From contig NZ_JABGCB010000011.1 in assembly GCF_013149295.1 (NCBI RefSeq), positions 1 to 64,000 on the forward strand: DNA of 64,000 nucleotides. Reading direction: 5' to 3'. Shown piece after piece: positions 18,229 through 26,880 of the stretch (within the stretch, counting starts at the first letter, position 1; each line of letters opens with the position of its first letter). The DNA is from Novosphingobium sp. SG751A. GTDB lineage: Bacteria > Pseudomonadota > Alphaproteobacteria > Sphingomonadales > Sphingomonadaceae. The position numbers and the translations under genes were made by a program. A model generated the notes under the pieces. That model had not been told where the DNA came from. It saw nothing but the letters and a program-made list of their open reading frames with translations, and searched no databases.

Positions 18229-18242
18229 TCGGGTAGATTATG

Positions 18243-18432
18243 CCTCCGGCGGGCAAAGGGACTCGTCCCTTTGCAATCCCATTATGGGGTGGCGCAAAGA
18301 TGGAGAGGAAGCACCATTCCGCGAAGAGGTTTAAAGGCCTGCGGCGCGGCAACCTTGCGCAACGCCGAACCCATAGCGCCACGCCGACAGTAACGGGATT
18401 GCAAAGGGCCCCCGCCCTTTGCCCGCCGGAGG
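18243..18432. repeat. REPIN-like composite palindromic element, copy A
   Basis: Left end: CCTCCGGCGGG, hairpin CAAAGGG-ACTCGT-CCCTTTG, then CAATCCCATTA. Right end: TAACGGGATTG, hairpin CAAAGGG-CCCCCG-CCCTTTG, then CCCGCCGGAGG. The ends are inverted copies of each other around about 105 bp of core. The core shares the 16-mer GCCTGCGGCGCGGCAA (18337-18352) with copy B at 57268. It lies between convergent genes (yitT-like and pgsA). Confidence 0.85.
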
Positions 18433-18452
18433 CAAACCTAAACCTCCAAGCC

Positions 18453-19046
18453 TCAATCCATATGCTTCAACCCTACCCGCAGATAATCCCACCCGGTGAT
18501 CATCGTCAGCGCAGCGGCGGCCCACAGGGTCGTCAACCCGACGGTATGGGGCAAATTCACCACATAGCCGCCCACATCGACCAACCACCAGGGCATCGCC
18601 CGGCCCAGGATCAGCGCGCCAAGGCACAGGATCTGGAAGGTGGTTTTCCATTTGGCCAGTTTTGACACCGGCACCGACACCTGAATCCCGCCCAGAAATT
18701 CGCGCAGGCCCGACACCGCAATCTCGCGCAGCAGGATGATCAGCCCCGCGATCACATGCAGTTCGCCCACATAGGGCCCGGTCAGCACACCCTTGGCCGT
18801 CAGCACGAGGATGACGGCGGCCACCATGATCTTGTCGGCGATGGGGTCGAGAAAGATGCCCAGCTTGCTTACCGCGCCTTGAGCGCGGGCCAGATAGCCA
18901 TCGAAATAATCGGTGATGCCCATCAGCGAATAGACGCCGAAAGCCAGCGCATAGCCGGTGGTCCATTCGGGCCACCACAGCAGCCAGACCAGCACGGGCA
19001 CGGTAACGATTCGGGAGAGGGTGAGCAGGTTGGGCAAAGTCAGCAT
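18453..19046 (-). CDS. pgsA: CDP-diacylglycerol--glycerol-3-phosphate 3-phosphatidyltransferase
   Basis: 197 residues from ATG 19046 (MLTLPNLLTLSRI); the longer frame has an atypical Cys-rich leader. The CDP-alcohol phosphatidyltransferase signature D-x2-DG-x2-AR-x8-G-x3-D-x3-D is complete in DYFDGYLARAQG followed by GIFLDPIADK. Five to six membrane helices. It makes phosphatidylglycerol phosphate at the inner membrane, the committed step to phosphatidylglycerol and cardiolipin. It is divergent from the lplT-like transporter, another phospholipid gene. Confidence 0.95.
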   Translation of the reverse strand: MLTLPNLLTLSRIVTVPVLVWLLWWPEWTTGYALAFGVYSLMGITDYFDGYLARAQGAVSKLGIFLDPIADKIMVAAVILVLTAKGVLTGPYVGELHVIAGLIILLREIAVSGLREFLGGIQVSVPVSKLAKWKTTFQILCLGALILGRAMPWWLVDVGGYVVNLPHTVGLTTLWAAAALTMITGWDYLRVGLKHMD

Positions 19047-19293
19047 GGCCGAATCGCCATAGCCGCTAACCGCAAAGCAAAAAAGACATGGCAGCTCAAG
19101 AGTCGTTGTTTGCCTGCACCTTGTCCCCACGCGCGCCCTACAGCGTAGCATTTGCGCGGGCAGAAACCGGCAAAAGCCCGGACAATCGATCCGATTCGCC
19201 CTTCGGATGAATTTTCCGACACCCCATCACGCCTCTTGCCCCATCCGTGTGTTTCGCTAGGACAGCGCGCACAACAAGGATCGACAACACAGC

Positions 19294-20655
19294 ATGACGA
19301 CATCCACCCACCTGTTGCATCGGCGGCGCTTTTTGCCCCTGTTCGCAACGCAATTGCTGGGCGCGTTCAACGACAACCTCTATAAGAACGCGGCGGTGTT
19401 CTTCGTGGTCTATGGCGTGTTCAACTCGGAAAAATCCGAGGCGATTTTCTCGGCGGTGGCCTCGGCGCTGTTCATCGTGCCCTTTTTCATCCTCTCGGCG
19501 CTGGCCGGGCAATTGGCCGACATGCGCGACAAGGCGCAGATCATCCGCTGGGTCAAGCTGGCCGAAATCGGCATCATGATCGCGGGCGGCGCGGGCCTGG
19601 TCATCGCATGGCAGGCCAAGCACGGCGTTCTTGAGCCTTGGCAGGACATGCTGCTGATGCCGGTGGCCATGCCGCTGATCCTGCTGGCTTTGCTGGGCAT
19701 GGGCATTCACTCGACCTTTTTCGGCCCGATCAAATATGCGATCCTGCCCCAGCATCTCAAAACCGAGGAAGTGCTGGCGGGCACGGGTCTGGTTGAGGCG
19801 GGCACTTATATCGCCATTCTGGCGGGCACGATTCTGGCCGGGTTCATTCCGGTGGAATGGGCCGCTGCGGGCGTGTTCGTCACCGCGCTGGTGGGCTATG
19901 GCACCTGCCTTTCGGTCCCCCCTGCCCCGCCGCAGGAAGAGGCCCAGCCCCTCGATTTCCACATCCTGCGCGCCTCGGTGCAACTGGTGAAGAACACAAT
20001 GCATGATCGCCGCGTGTTCCTTGCCATCGCGTCGATCAGCTTTTTCTGGACCGTGGGCGCGGTATTGTTCATCGAATTCCCGCTACTGGCCAAGCGCGTC
20101 CTGTGCGCCAGCAAGGAAGTGGCCAGCCTGTTCCTCGTGATCTTTTCGATCGGCGTGGCGCTGGGTTCGGTGTCGATCAACGCGCTGCTCAAGGGCAAGG
20201 TCTCGGCCCGCTATTCGCCACCCTCGGTGCTGGTGATGGCGCTGTTCGTCGTAGCCTTTCAACAGGTCTGCACCCGCTTTCCCGCCACGGTCGATGGCCA
20301 TTTGATGAGCATCGGAGAATTCCTGCACCATCCGCTCACCCCGCTGCTGCTGGGCACGTTGGGCGGGATCGCGGTGGCGGGCGGCATGTTCGTGGTTCCG
20401 CTCTATGCGTTCCTCACCACCATCGTCGACAAATCTCAGACCGCGCGCACGATTGCGGCCAATAATGTCGTCAATTCCGGCGCGATGGTGGTGGGTGCGG
20501 CGATTGCCGTTGGCCTTGGCGCGGCGGGGGTCGAGATCGTCGATCTGGTGCTGATCTCAGCGGCCATGTGCCTGATTTCGGCATGGCTGGCGGTCCTGCT
20601 GGTCCGCGCCGAACGCGAGGCCGAGATCCACGGCGGGCCTCGACCTTTTGCCTGA
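19294..20655 (+). CDS. lplT: LplT-like lysophospholipid transporter (MFS)
   Basis: 453 residues, twelve predicted membrane helices of the major facilitator fold. The N-terminal FATQLLGAFNDNLYKNAAVF is a hallmark of LplT and LplT-Aas fusion proteins, which flip lysophospholipids across the inner membrane for re-acylation. IHSTFFGPIKYAILPQHL and the TRTIAANNVVNSG-like segment near the end also fit. The acyltransferase/acyl-ACP synthetase (Aas) partner is not fused and not adjacent. Divergent from pgsA across 247 bp with no other gene. Confidence 0.8.
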   Translation: MTTSTHLLHRRRFLPLFATQLLGAFNDNLYKNAAVFFVVYGVFNSEKSEAIFSAVASALFIVPFFILSALAGQLADMRDKAQIIRWVKLAEIGIMIAGGAGLVIAWQAKHGVLEPWQDMLLMPVAMPLILLALLGMGIHSTFFGPIKYAILPQHLKTEEVLAGTGLVEAGTYIAILAGTILAGFIPVEWAAAGVFVTALVGYGTCLSVPPAPPQEEAQPLDFHILRASVQLVKNTMHDRRVFLAIASISFFWTVGAVLFIEFPLLAKRVLCASKEVASLFLVIFSIGVALGSVSINALLKGKVSARYSPPSVLVMALFVVAFQQVCTRFPATVDGHLMSIGEFLHHPLTPLLLGTLGGIAVAGGMFVVPLYAFLTTIVDKSQTARTIAANNVVNSGAMVVGAAIAVGLGAAGVEIVDLVLISAAMCLISAWLAVLLVRAEREAEIHGGPRPFA

Positions 20656-20673
20656 TGTATGGCCTTTCGCCGC

Positions 20674-20958
20674 TCAGGCGATAAAGGCCATCACCGCGAC
20701 AAAGCAAGCGCAATAAGCGAGCAGAAATTCGCGTGCATTCTGCATGGTCAGCCCTTTGCGCCAATGGCGCGCGCGCGATGCCACCATATGGGGGGCGGCG
20801 TGAAGCTGGCGCTTGAACCAGTCGGCAGCGGCCGCCTTGGGCGCGGGCGCCTCTTGGCAAGGCGATGCAACAGGCCGATCCACCCGCACATGGGGGGGCA
20901 GCGTCTGCAGAAAAGGATGATGGGCGCTCTCGTCACCCAGAACCAGTGAACGTCTCAT
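20674..20958 (-). CDS. Small C-terminally membrane-anchored protein, unknown
   Basis: 94 residues from ATG 20958 (MRRSLVLGDESAHHPFLQ). The polar, proline- and alanine-rich first part is followed by NAREFLLAYCACFVAVMAFI, one terminal hydrophobic helix that would leave the bulk of the protein in the cytoplasm as a tail-anchored protein. It is the only plausible frame between lplT and the hairpin region. I recognise no family; confidence is based on composition and the well-formed membrane segment. Confidence 0.55.
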   Translation of the reverse strand: MRRSLVLGDESAHHPFLQTLPPHVRVDRPVASPCQEAPAPKAAAADWFKRQLHAAPHMVASRARHWRKGLTMQNAREFLLAYCACFVAVMAFIA

Positions 20959-21005
20959 GCCCAAGGCTTAAGATTTTGTTCACCATTTCGAAAGCGAGCC
21001 ACAAT

Positions 21006-21076
21006 GGTTAACCCGTCCCAATCCGGGACGGCGGCGCCCTGCCCCAGATCGGGACAGGGGCCAGAGCTGGTTAACC
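21006..21076. repeat. Double-hairpin intergenic segment flanked by GGTTAAC
   Basis: Between two GGTTAAC copies lie hairpins CCGTCCC/GGGACGG (21013-21032) and CCCTG-CCC/GGG-ACAGGG (about 21037-21060). The right flank overlaps the 3' end of the EVE-domain gene. It could end that transcript or be another mobile palindrome; it does not match the REPIN-like family. Confidence 0.45.
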
Positions 21077-21490
21077 CCCTGAAAGCGCGATAATATAGTC
21101 CCATTCCTCCGGCGTGATCGCGCTGACCGACAGGCGCGAGAGGCGCAGCATTTCGATATCAGCCAGCGCCGGATCGGCCTTGATCTGCTTGAGCGTCACC
21201 GGACGCTTCAACTTGCGCACAGGCTTTACCTTCACACAGGCCCAGCGCCCCGTTTCATCCGAAGGATCGGTCAGACCCGACTGGCTGATCTCCATGATCC
21301 CCACGATTTCCAGCCCGATGTTCGAATGATAGAAGAAGGCCAGATCGCCCGGCTGCATCGCGCGCATATTGTTGGCCGCGCGGTGGTTGCGTACGCCGTC
21401 CCACGTGCCCTCGCCCTCTTTGACCAGATCGTCATAGGAATAGGCATCGGGCTCGGACTTCATCAGCCAATAGGATTTGATTTTGGTCAT
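21071..21490 (-). CDS. EVE-domain protein
   Basis: 139 residues, a single EVE (PUA-like) domain: YWLMKSEPDAYSYDDLVKEG, then TWDGVRNHRAANNMRAM and GDLAFFYHSN. Family members, such as human THYN1, bind modified bases in nucleic acid; the bacterial role is not settled but often lies in RNA modification sensing. The length equals the isolated domain. Divergent from the oxygenase gene at 21568. Confidence 0.9.
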   Translation of the reverse strand: MTKIKSYWLMKSEPDAYSYDDLVKEGEGTWDGVRNHRAANNMRAMQPGDLAFFYHSNIGLEIVGIMEISQSGLTDPSDETGRWACVKVKPVRKLKRPVTLKQIKADPALADIEMLRLSRLSVSAITPEEWDYIIALSGG

Positions 21491-21567
21491 GCGTCCCCGT
21501 CTCGGATCGCCTAAAGAGGCTTCATGGATGGCGCGAGCTTAGCGCCTGTTGCAACACGGAACCACCC

Positions 21568-22503
21568 ATGGATCTTGCCAAACTTCCCGTTCTCTCGCTT
21601 TCCGATGCCCCGCAGGATTTTGCCCGCGCGATCGGCGCCTCCTTTCGCGAATATGGCTTTGCGCTGGTCAAGGATCATGGCATCGATTCTGCATTGATCG
21701 AGTCTGCATGGGCGCTGACCGCGCAATTCTTTGCGCTGCCCGAGGAGGAAAAGCGCAAGTATTTTATCCCCGGCATCGCGGGCGCGCGCGGCTACACCCC
21801 CTTCAAGACCGAAATCGCCAAGGGCGCCAAGGCGCATGACCTGAAGGAATTCTGGCATGTCGGGCGCGATCTGCCCGAGGGTTCGCCGCTGGCCGCGAGC
21901 ATGGCGCCCAATGTCTGGCCTGATTCGCCCGAGGGCTTTCAGGATGTCTTTTCGCGCCTCTATGCCGAATTCGACAAGGCAGGCGCGACGATCCTTTCGC
22001 GCATCGCGCTGCATCTGGGACTGGAGGAAAACTGGTTCGATCCGGCCATCGAGGACGGCAATTCGGTGATGCGCCTGCTGCATTATCCGCCGGTGGCCGA
22101 TGCCGAAGGCGGCGCGATTCGCGCGGGCGCTCATGAGGACATCAACCTCATCACCCTGCTGCTGGGCGCGCAGGAGGCAGGTCTGGAACTGCTGACCAAG
22201 GATGGCCGCTGGGTCGGCGTGGCCCCGCCCGAAGGCGCCATCGTCATCAACATCGGCGACATGCTGCAACGCCTGACCAACCATGTCCTGCCCAGCACCA
22301 CCCATCGCGTGCGCAACCCGGATGCCGAGCGCGCCGCCCACAGCCGCTATTCGATGCCCTACTTCCTGCATCTGCGCAGCGATTTTCCGTTCAAGACGCT
22401 GGAGCAATGCATCACGCCGGAAAACCCCGACCGCTATCCCGTCTCGATCACGGCCGATGATTATTTGCAGGAACGCCTGCGCGAAATCGGCCTCAAGAAA
22501 TGA
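21568..22503 (+). CDS. Fe(II)/2-oxoglutarate-dependent oxygenase, isopenicillin-N-synthase-like
   Basis: 311 residues with the DIOX_N and 2OG-FeII_Oxy domains. Iron ligands are His189 and Asp191 in AHEDIN, and His246 in TTHRV. The 2-oxoglutarate (or substrate) anchor is Arg260-x-Ser262 in RYSMPYF. The N-terminal part has GFALVKDHGID and RGYTPFKTE. The family hydroxylates or desaturates small molecules; the substrate is not evident and no biosynthetic cluster surrounds it. A strong hairpin with A- and T-tracts follows the stop. Confidence 0.88.
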   Translation: MDLAKLPVLSLSDAPQDFARAIGASFREYGFALVKDHGIDSALIESAWALTAQFFALPEEEKRKYFIPGIAGARGYTPFKTEIAKGAKAHDLKEFWHVGRDLPEGSPLAASMAPNVWPDSPEGFQDVFSRLYAEFDKAGATILSRIALHLGLEENWFDPAIEDGNSVMRLLHYPPVADAEGGAIRAGAHEDINLITLLLGAQEAGLELLTKDGRWVGVAPPEGAIVINIGDMLQRLTNHVLPSTTHRVRNPDAERAAHSRYSMPYFLHLRSDFPFKTLEQCITPENPDRYPVSITADDYLQERLREIGLKK

Positions 22504-22540
22504 AAAAGCGCGGGAGAGGTCATCCCTCTCCCGCGCTTTT
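22503..22540. terminator. Bidirectional intrinsic terminator
   Basis: A 12-bp perfect stem (GCGCGGGAGAGG / CCTCTCCCGCGC) with AAAAA before and TTTT after. It starts at the oxygenase stop codon and is well placed to end both this gene and the convergent porin gene. Confidence 0.85.
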
Positions 22541-22600
22541 CGCGTTTCGTGCTGTCTCGGGGGCGCCATCCCTCACGAAGGCACCCGCAAGATCAGATCA

Positions 22601-23449
22601 TCAGAACGCAACGGTTGCCGAGAACAGAGCCGTGCTGCCGGCAATGCTGGCGCCCTTCAGACGGCCGTTCTGGACCGAGAAGTTAGGCTGCAGATAGGCA
22701 GACTTGGCAGCCGTAATGTCGGTATCAACCCAGGACACGCCAAAGGTGAAGGGACCAACCGGATATTCGCCGCCCACCTGCCAGTCCCAATACGAACCGG
22801 TCGGCGCCACCGAGGTGCCGTTCGGGCCAAGGCCGGGGTTACCCTTCGAGTAACCAAGGTGGCCCTTCAGCTTCAGCTTGGTCGAGGGGATGACATAGGA
22901 GGTGTCGCCCCACAGATAGAGGTTATCGTAGGCCTGGCCATAGCTGTACGAAGTGTTCGAATAGTTGCCCAGCGCCTTCTGCTTGGGAGCATAGGCCACG
23001 CCCGCCAGATAGCTGACCGGGCCAACCGCGCCCGAAACCTTGACATAGGGTTCGGCAAAGTCGGTCTTGGCCGCGCCATCGGGATACATGTACCAGGTCA
23101 GACCGGCATCGATCGTGACCGGGCCAACCGCCTTGGCATAACCGCCGATGAGGTCGAATTCGAGGTTCGGGCCGCCGAACGTGCCCCAACCGGCCAGGTT
23201 CGAGCTGAAGATGCTGCCGTAAAAGCCGCTCTTGTGGGCAACGGTCACGCCGGCCTGAAGCGTTTTGCCGCGGTCGGTCTGCGAAACGCCGCGCAGGCGA
23301 TAGTCGCTGAGAACCGAGACGCTGCCCGTGACGGTGAATTCCTTGGGAGCGGCGGGCGCGGCGTCTTCAGCCTTGGCAGCCTGAGCGCTGAGCGCCAGAG
23401 CCATACCGGCAAGACCAGCCAGCGCGCGGAAATTCTTGTGTGCCTTCAT
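22601..23449 (-). CDS. TorF-family putative porin
   Basis: 282 residues from ATG 23449, with GGAGT upstream. The signal peptide ends SAQAAKA. The mature part starts with TVTGSVSVLSDYRLRGVSQT, the hallmark of the TIGR02001 family of outer-membrane proteins, and runs as alternating beta strands to a terminal aromatic residue (TVAF), the usual signal for barrel insertion. The family is thought to form channels in alphaproteobacteria; the solute is unknown. Divergent from the 2-hydroxyacid dehydrogenase. Confidence 0.85.
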   Translation of the reverse strand: MKAHKNFRALAGLAGMALALSAQAAKAEDAAPAAPKEFTVTGSVSVLSDYRLRGVSQTDRGKTLQAGVTVAHKSGFYGSIFSSNLAGWGTFGGPNLEFDLIGGYAKAVGPVTIDAGLTWYMYPDGAAKTDFAEPYVKVSGAVGPVSYLAGVAYAPKQKALGNYSNTSYSYGQAYDNLYLWGDTSYVIPSTKLKLKGHLGYSKGNPGLGPNGTSVAPTGSYWDWQVGGEYPVGPFTFGVSWVDTDITAAKSAYLQPNFSVQNGRLKGASIAGSTALFSATVAF

Positions 23450-23654
23450 TATGTGGACTCCACCCTGAACAAGAGATGTCGTCCCGCCTGCAATCGCAAC
23501 CGAAGCCATCCTGACGCTAAAACGTCTTTGGGTCTCGTGTCCGACACGTGGTGATTAGCGTATCAATATTCCATTTTCAACGATAAAACGAAATTTCATG
23601 CTGCATTCGCGAAACACCCGTGGCAAAAATAACACCATTTACATTGGAAAGCCC

Positions 23655-24614
23655 ATGATTCCGGATGAAATTCTAATCACCGCCCCGATGCTGCCAACCG
23701 TCATTTCTCAGTTGGGCGAGCGCTTCCAAACGCACCATCTCTGGGAAGTTTCAGACAAACAGGCTTTTCTGCGCGAAATCGGTCCACGCATTCGCGGCGT
23801 GGCAACATCGACCCTCTATGGCCGGGTGGGCGAGGATCTGCTCAAGCATCTGCCCAATGCCGAAATCGTCGCCAGTTTCGGCGTGGGCTATGACAATATC
23901 GACGTCGATGCCGCGCTGGCCCACCGGGTGGTGGTCACCAACACGCCCGGCGTGCTGACCGAGGAAACCGCCGATCTGGCGCTGGGGCTGCTGCTGGCCA
24001 CGATCCGTCAGATCCCCGCCGCCGAACGCCATCTGCGCGCGGGAAAATGGCTCGAACGTTCCTTTCCGCTCTCGGCATCCTTGCGCGGGCGGCGCGTGGG
24101 TATCCTGGGCCTTGGCGATATCGGCAAGGCGGTGGCCCGGCGACTCGAAGGTTTCGCGGTCGATATCGCCTATTGCGGCCGCCGTCCGCAGGACGTGCCC
24201 TATGCCTATTACCCCACCCCGCTCGCGCTGGCGCGGGCGGTCGATGTTCTGATCGTGCTGATCCCCGGCGGGGCGGCCACGCGTCATACGGTGAATGGGG
24301 CCGTGCTGGACGCACTGGGGCCGGACGGGGTGCTGATCAACGTGGCGCGAGGCAGCGTGGTCGATACACAGGCCCTGATCGCGGCCCTGCGCGAGGGGAA
24401 AATCCTGACCGCAGGTCTCGATGTGTTCGAGGATGAGCCGCGTGTCCCCGCCGAATTGCTCGACATTCCCGGACTGGTGCTGCTGCCGCATATCGGATCG
24501 GCATCGGTATCCACGCGGGCCGCCATGGGGCAATTGGTGGTGGATAATCTGGTCGGCTGGTTCGAAGGGCGCGGCGCTTTGACGCCGGTGGCGGAGGTTT
24601 TGGAGATTTTATAG
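23655..24614 (+). CDS. D-isomer-specific 2-hydroxyacid dehydrogenase (glyoxylate/hydroxypyruvate reductase-like)
   Basis: 319 residues from ATG 23655, chosen because GGAAAG lies just upstream; the frame is open from 23598. NAD(P)-binding GLGDIG at residues 152-157. Catalytic residues are Arg232 in NVARGSVVDTQAL, Glu261 in DVFEDEP, and His279 in LLPHIGSAS. The family reduces glyoxylate, hydroxypyruvate or other 2-keto acids. CGRRP after the second strand (an Arg where NAD enzymes have Asp) suggests NADPH. It ends 9 bp before a palindromic repeat and convergent recG. Confidence 0.88.
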   Translation: MIPDEILITAPMLPTVISQLGERFQTHHLWEVSDKQAFLREIGPRIRGVATSTLYGRVGEDLLKHLPNAEIVASFGVGYDNIDVDAALAHRVVVTNTPGVLTEETADLALGLLLATIRQIPAAERHLRAGKWLERSFPLSASLRGRRVGILGLGDIGKAVARRLEGFAVDIAYCGRRPQDVPYAYYPTPLALARAVDVLIVLIPGGAATRHTVNGAVLDALGPDGVLINVARGSVVDTQALIAALREGKILTAGLDVFEDEPRVPAELLDIPGLVLLPHIGSASVSTRAAMGQLVVDNLVGWFEGRGALTPVAEVLEIL

Positions 24615-24622
24615 GAGGTTTT

Positions 24623-24666
24623 GCCTCAGGCGGGCAAAGGGACGAGTCCCTTTGCCCGCCGGAGGC
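24623..24666. repeat. REPIN-family solo palindrome, copy C
   Basis: GCCTC-A-GGCGGGCAAAGGG, loop ACGAGT, then CCCTTTGCCCGCCGGAGGC: a 19-bp stem with one mismatch. It consists of the outer halves of the composite element ends joined at the hairpin loop, without the core. It sits between convergent genes and can act as a transcription stop for both. Confidence 0.8.
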
Positions 24667-24678
24667 CCTTTTGAAGCC

Positions 24679-26736
24679 TCACCCGCCCCGCAACAACTGC
24701 ACCCCCCAATCCCGCTCGAACAAGTACAACAACACCCGCGCCGCCGTCCCTCGCTCTCCGGTCAGCCCCCCATCGCGCTCGATCAACAGGCGCGCATCAT
24801 CATGCGCCATGGGCAACAGGCGCGTAATCTGATCTAAAGACGCCACGCGAAACGGCGTATCCCCCGACTGGCGCGTCCCCAGCAATTCGCCCCCGCCGCG
24901 CAGCCGCAAGTCCTCCTCGGCCAGCCGGAAGCCATCCTGCGTTTCGCGCATCAGCGCCAGCCGCTCGCGTGAAACCTCGGAAAGCGTCTCCCCGCGCAGG
25001 AGCAGGCAGGTCGATTTCTCGCTCCCCCGCCCCACGCGCCCGCGCAACTGGTGAAGCTGCGCCAGACCAAACCGCTCTGCCTGTTCGATCACCATCAGCG
25101 TGGCATTGGGCACATCCACGCCCACCTCGATCACGGTGGTGGCCACCAGCAACTTGGCCTGCCCACTGGCAAAACGCTCCATCGCGGCGTCTTTCTGCTC
25201 GGGCTTCATCTGGCCATGGACCAGCACGGCATCCTCGCCAAAGCGCAGCGAGAGCATCTCGTGGCGCTCCTCGGCGGCGGCAAGATCGGCCACTTCGCTC
25301 TCGCGCACCATCGGACACACCCAGTAAGCCTGCTGCCCGGTGCTGAAATGGCGGGCCAACGCCTCGACCACATCGCCCAAGCGTTCCTGCGCCACCACGC
25401 GCGTGTCGATGGCCTGCCGTCCGGGCGGGAGTTCGTCGAGGCGGCTCACATCCATCTCGCCATATTGCGCCAGCGTCAGCGTGCGCGGGATGGGCGTGGC
25501 GGTCATGGCAAGGCAATGCGTGCCCTTGCCCTTTTGCGTCAGCATCAGCCGCTGGCCCACGCCAAAGCGGTGCTGTTCGTCGATCACTACAAGGCCCAGA
25601 TTGCGATAGACAACCGCGTCCTGAAAGATCGCATGGGTGCCGATCACGATGTCAATGCTGCCATCCATCAGACCCATCAGGATCGATTCGCGCGCGCGCC
25701 CTTTGTCGCGCCCGGTATAGAGCGCGATGTTGACGCCCGTAGGCGCAGCCATCCGGCGCAACGTCTCAAAATGCTGGCGCGCAAGGATTTCGGTCGGGGC
25801 CAGCAAAGCGCCCTGCGCCCCCGCCTCCACCGCGATCAGCAGGCTTTCAAGCGCCACCACGGTCTTGCCGCTGCCCACATCGCCTTGCAGCAGGCGCAGC
25901 ATAGGCGCGGCCTGCGCCAGATCACCCTCGATCTCGGCAATAGAGCGCTTCTGCGCGCCGGTCAGCGCAAAGGGCAGTTTCAAAGCACCGCGCAGCCGCC
26001 CATCCCCGCGCAAAGGCTGACCCAGCGCCCGGCGATTGCTGGCCCGCACCAGCATCAGCGCAAGGCTGTTGGCCAGCAATTCGTCATAGGCCAGCCGGTC
26101 GCGCGCCTGCTTGTGTTCGTCCCTGTGCGCCTGCGTCAAAGCCTCGCGCCACACCGGCCAGCCCATCTTGTTCACCACGCCCGGCTCGCACCACTCGGGC
26201 AGGTCCGGCGCATGGGTCAGCGCCTGCTGCACCAGCGCGGCCATCCGCCCCTGCGTCAGGCCCTCGGACAAGGGATAGATCGCCTCAGCCAGTTGCCCCA
26301 GCATGGCCGCGCCTTCCGGGTTCACATGGTCGGGGTGAACGATCTGCAAATTCGCACCAAACTGATCCAGCCGCCCGGCCACCCAACGCTTTTCATTCAG
26401 CGGCAACTGCTTTTTGGCCCATCCCGCATTGCGGCCGAAATAGGCCAGCGTGCAAAGGTTGCCCTTCGCATCCTCGGCCATCACGCGAAACGGCGCCTTG
26501 GGCGACGGCCCGCCGCGATATTCCACCGGCGTCAGCGCGATCACCACCTGCTCGCCAATGCTTCCCTCGTCCAGATCGGCAATCGCGCGGCGATGCACGA
26601 AACGGTCGGGCAGGTGATAGATGAAATCCCGAATCCGCTTCAGCCCCAGCTTTTCAAGCGGACGGGCCAGACCCGGCCCCACACCTTTGAGGCCCCCGGC
26701 CTCGGCAAACAGCGGATTGAGCAAATCGGGACGCAT
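24679..26736 (-). CDS. recG: ATP-dependent DNA helicase RecG
   Basis: 685 residues from ATG 26736 (MRPDLLNPLFAE); the 12-residue extension lacks support. The wedge/OB domain comes first, then the superfamily 2 motor: Walker A GDVGSGKTVVAL, the DEQH-type box VVIDEQHRFGVGQR, TATPIPRTL, and the C-terminal QLHQLRGRVGRG with the TRG region. It reverses stalled replication forks and processes recombination intermediates. The neighbourhood with sdhE and mfd on the opposite strand is conserved in alphaproteobacteria. Confidence 0.97.
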   Translation of the reverse strand: MRPDLLNPLFAEAGGLKGVGPGLARPLEKLGLKRIRDFIYHLPDRFVHRRAIADLDEGSIGEQVVIALTPVEYRGGPSPKAPFRVMAEDAKGNLCTLAYFGRNAGWAKKQLPLNEKRWVAGRLDQFGANLQIVHPDHVNPEGAAMLGQLAEAIYPLSEGLTQGRMAALVQQALTHAPDLPEWCEPGVVNKMGWPVWREALTQAHRDEHKQARDRLAYDELLANSLALMLVRASNRRALGQPLRGDGRLRGALKLPFALTGAQKRSIAEIEGDLAQAAPMLRLLQGDVGSGKTVVALESLLIAVEAGAQGALLAPTEILARQHFETLRRMAAPTGVNIALYTGRDKGRARESILMGLMDGSIDIVIGTHAIFQDAVVYRNLGLVVIDEQHRFGVGQRLMLTQKGKGTHCLAMTATPIPRTLTLAQYGEMDVSRLDELPPGRQAIDTRVVAQERLGDVVEALARHFSTGQQAYWVCPMVRESEVADLAAAEERHEMLSLRFGEDAVLVHGQMKPEQKDAAMERFASGQAKLLVATTVIEVGVDVPNATLMVIEQAERFGLAQLHQLRGRVGRGSEKSTCLLLRGETLSEVSRERLALMRETQDGFRLAEEDLRLRGGGELLGTRQSGDTPFRVASLDQITRLLPMAHDDARLLIERDGGLTGERGTAARVLLYLFERDWGVQLLRGG

Positions 26737-26880
26737 AGACAGGCTATTAGCGCATGGAACAAAAGGTGCCACTCCTCAATTTTGTCGCGCCCGAATTTGA
26801 CCTTGCGCATGGAACGACGGGGCAAATCGGCGTCCTGTCGTTTTCCCGGCAGCAAACACCGGGAGGATATGGAGACAAAG

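Noticed and set aside
25051..26880. Long extension upstream of the host-attachment-like ORF
   Set aside because: The added part is antisense to recG. A ribosome site and family similarity put the start at 26881.
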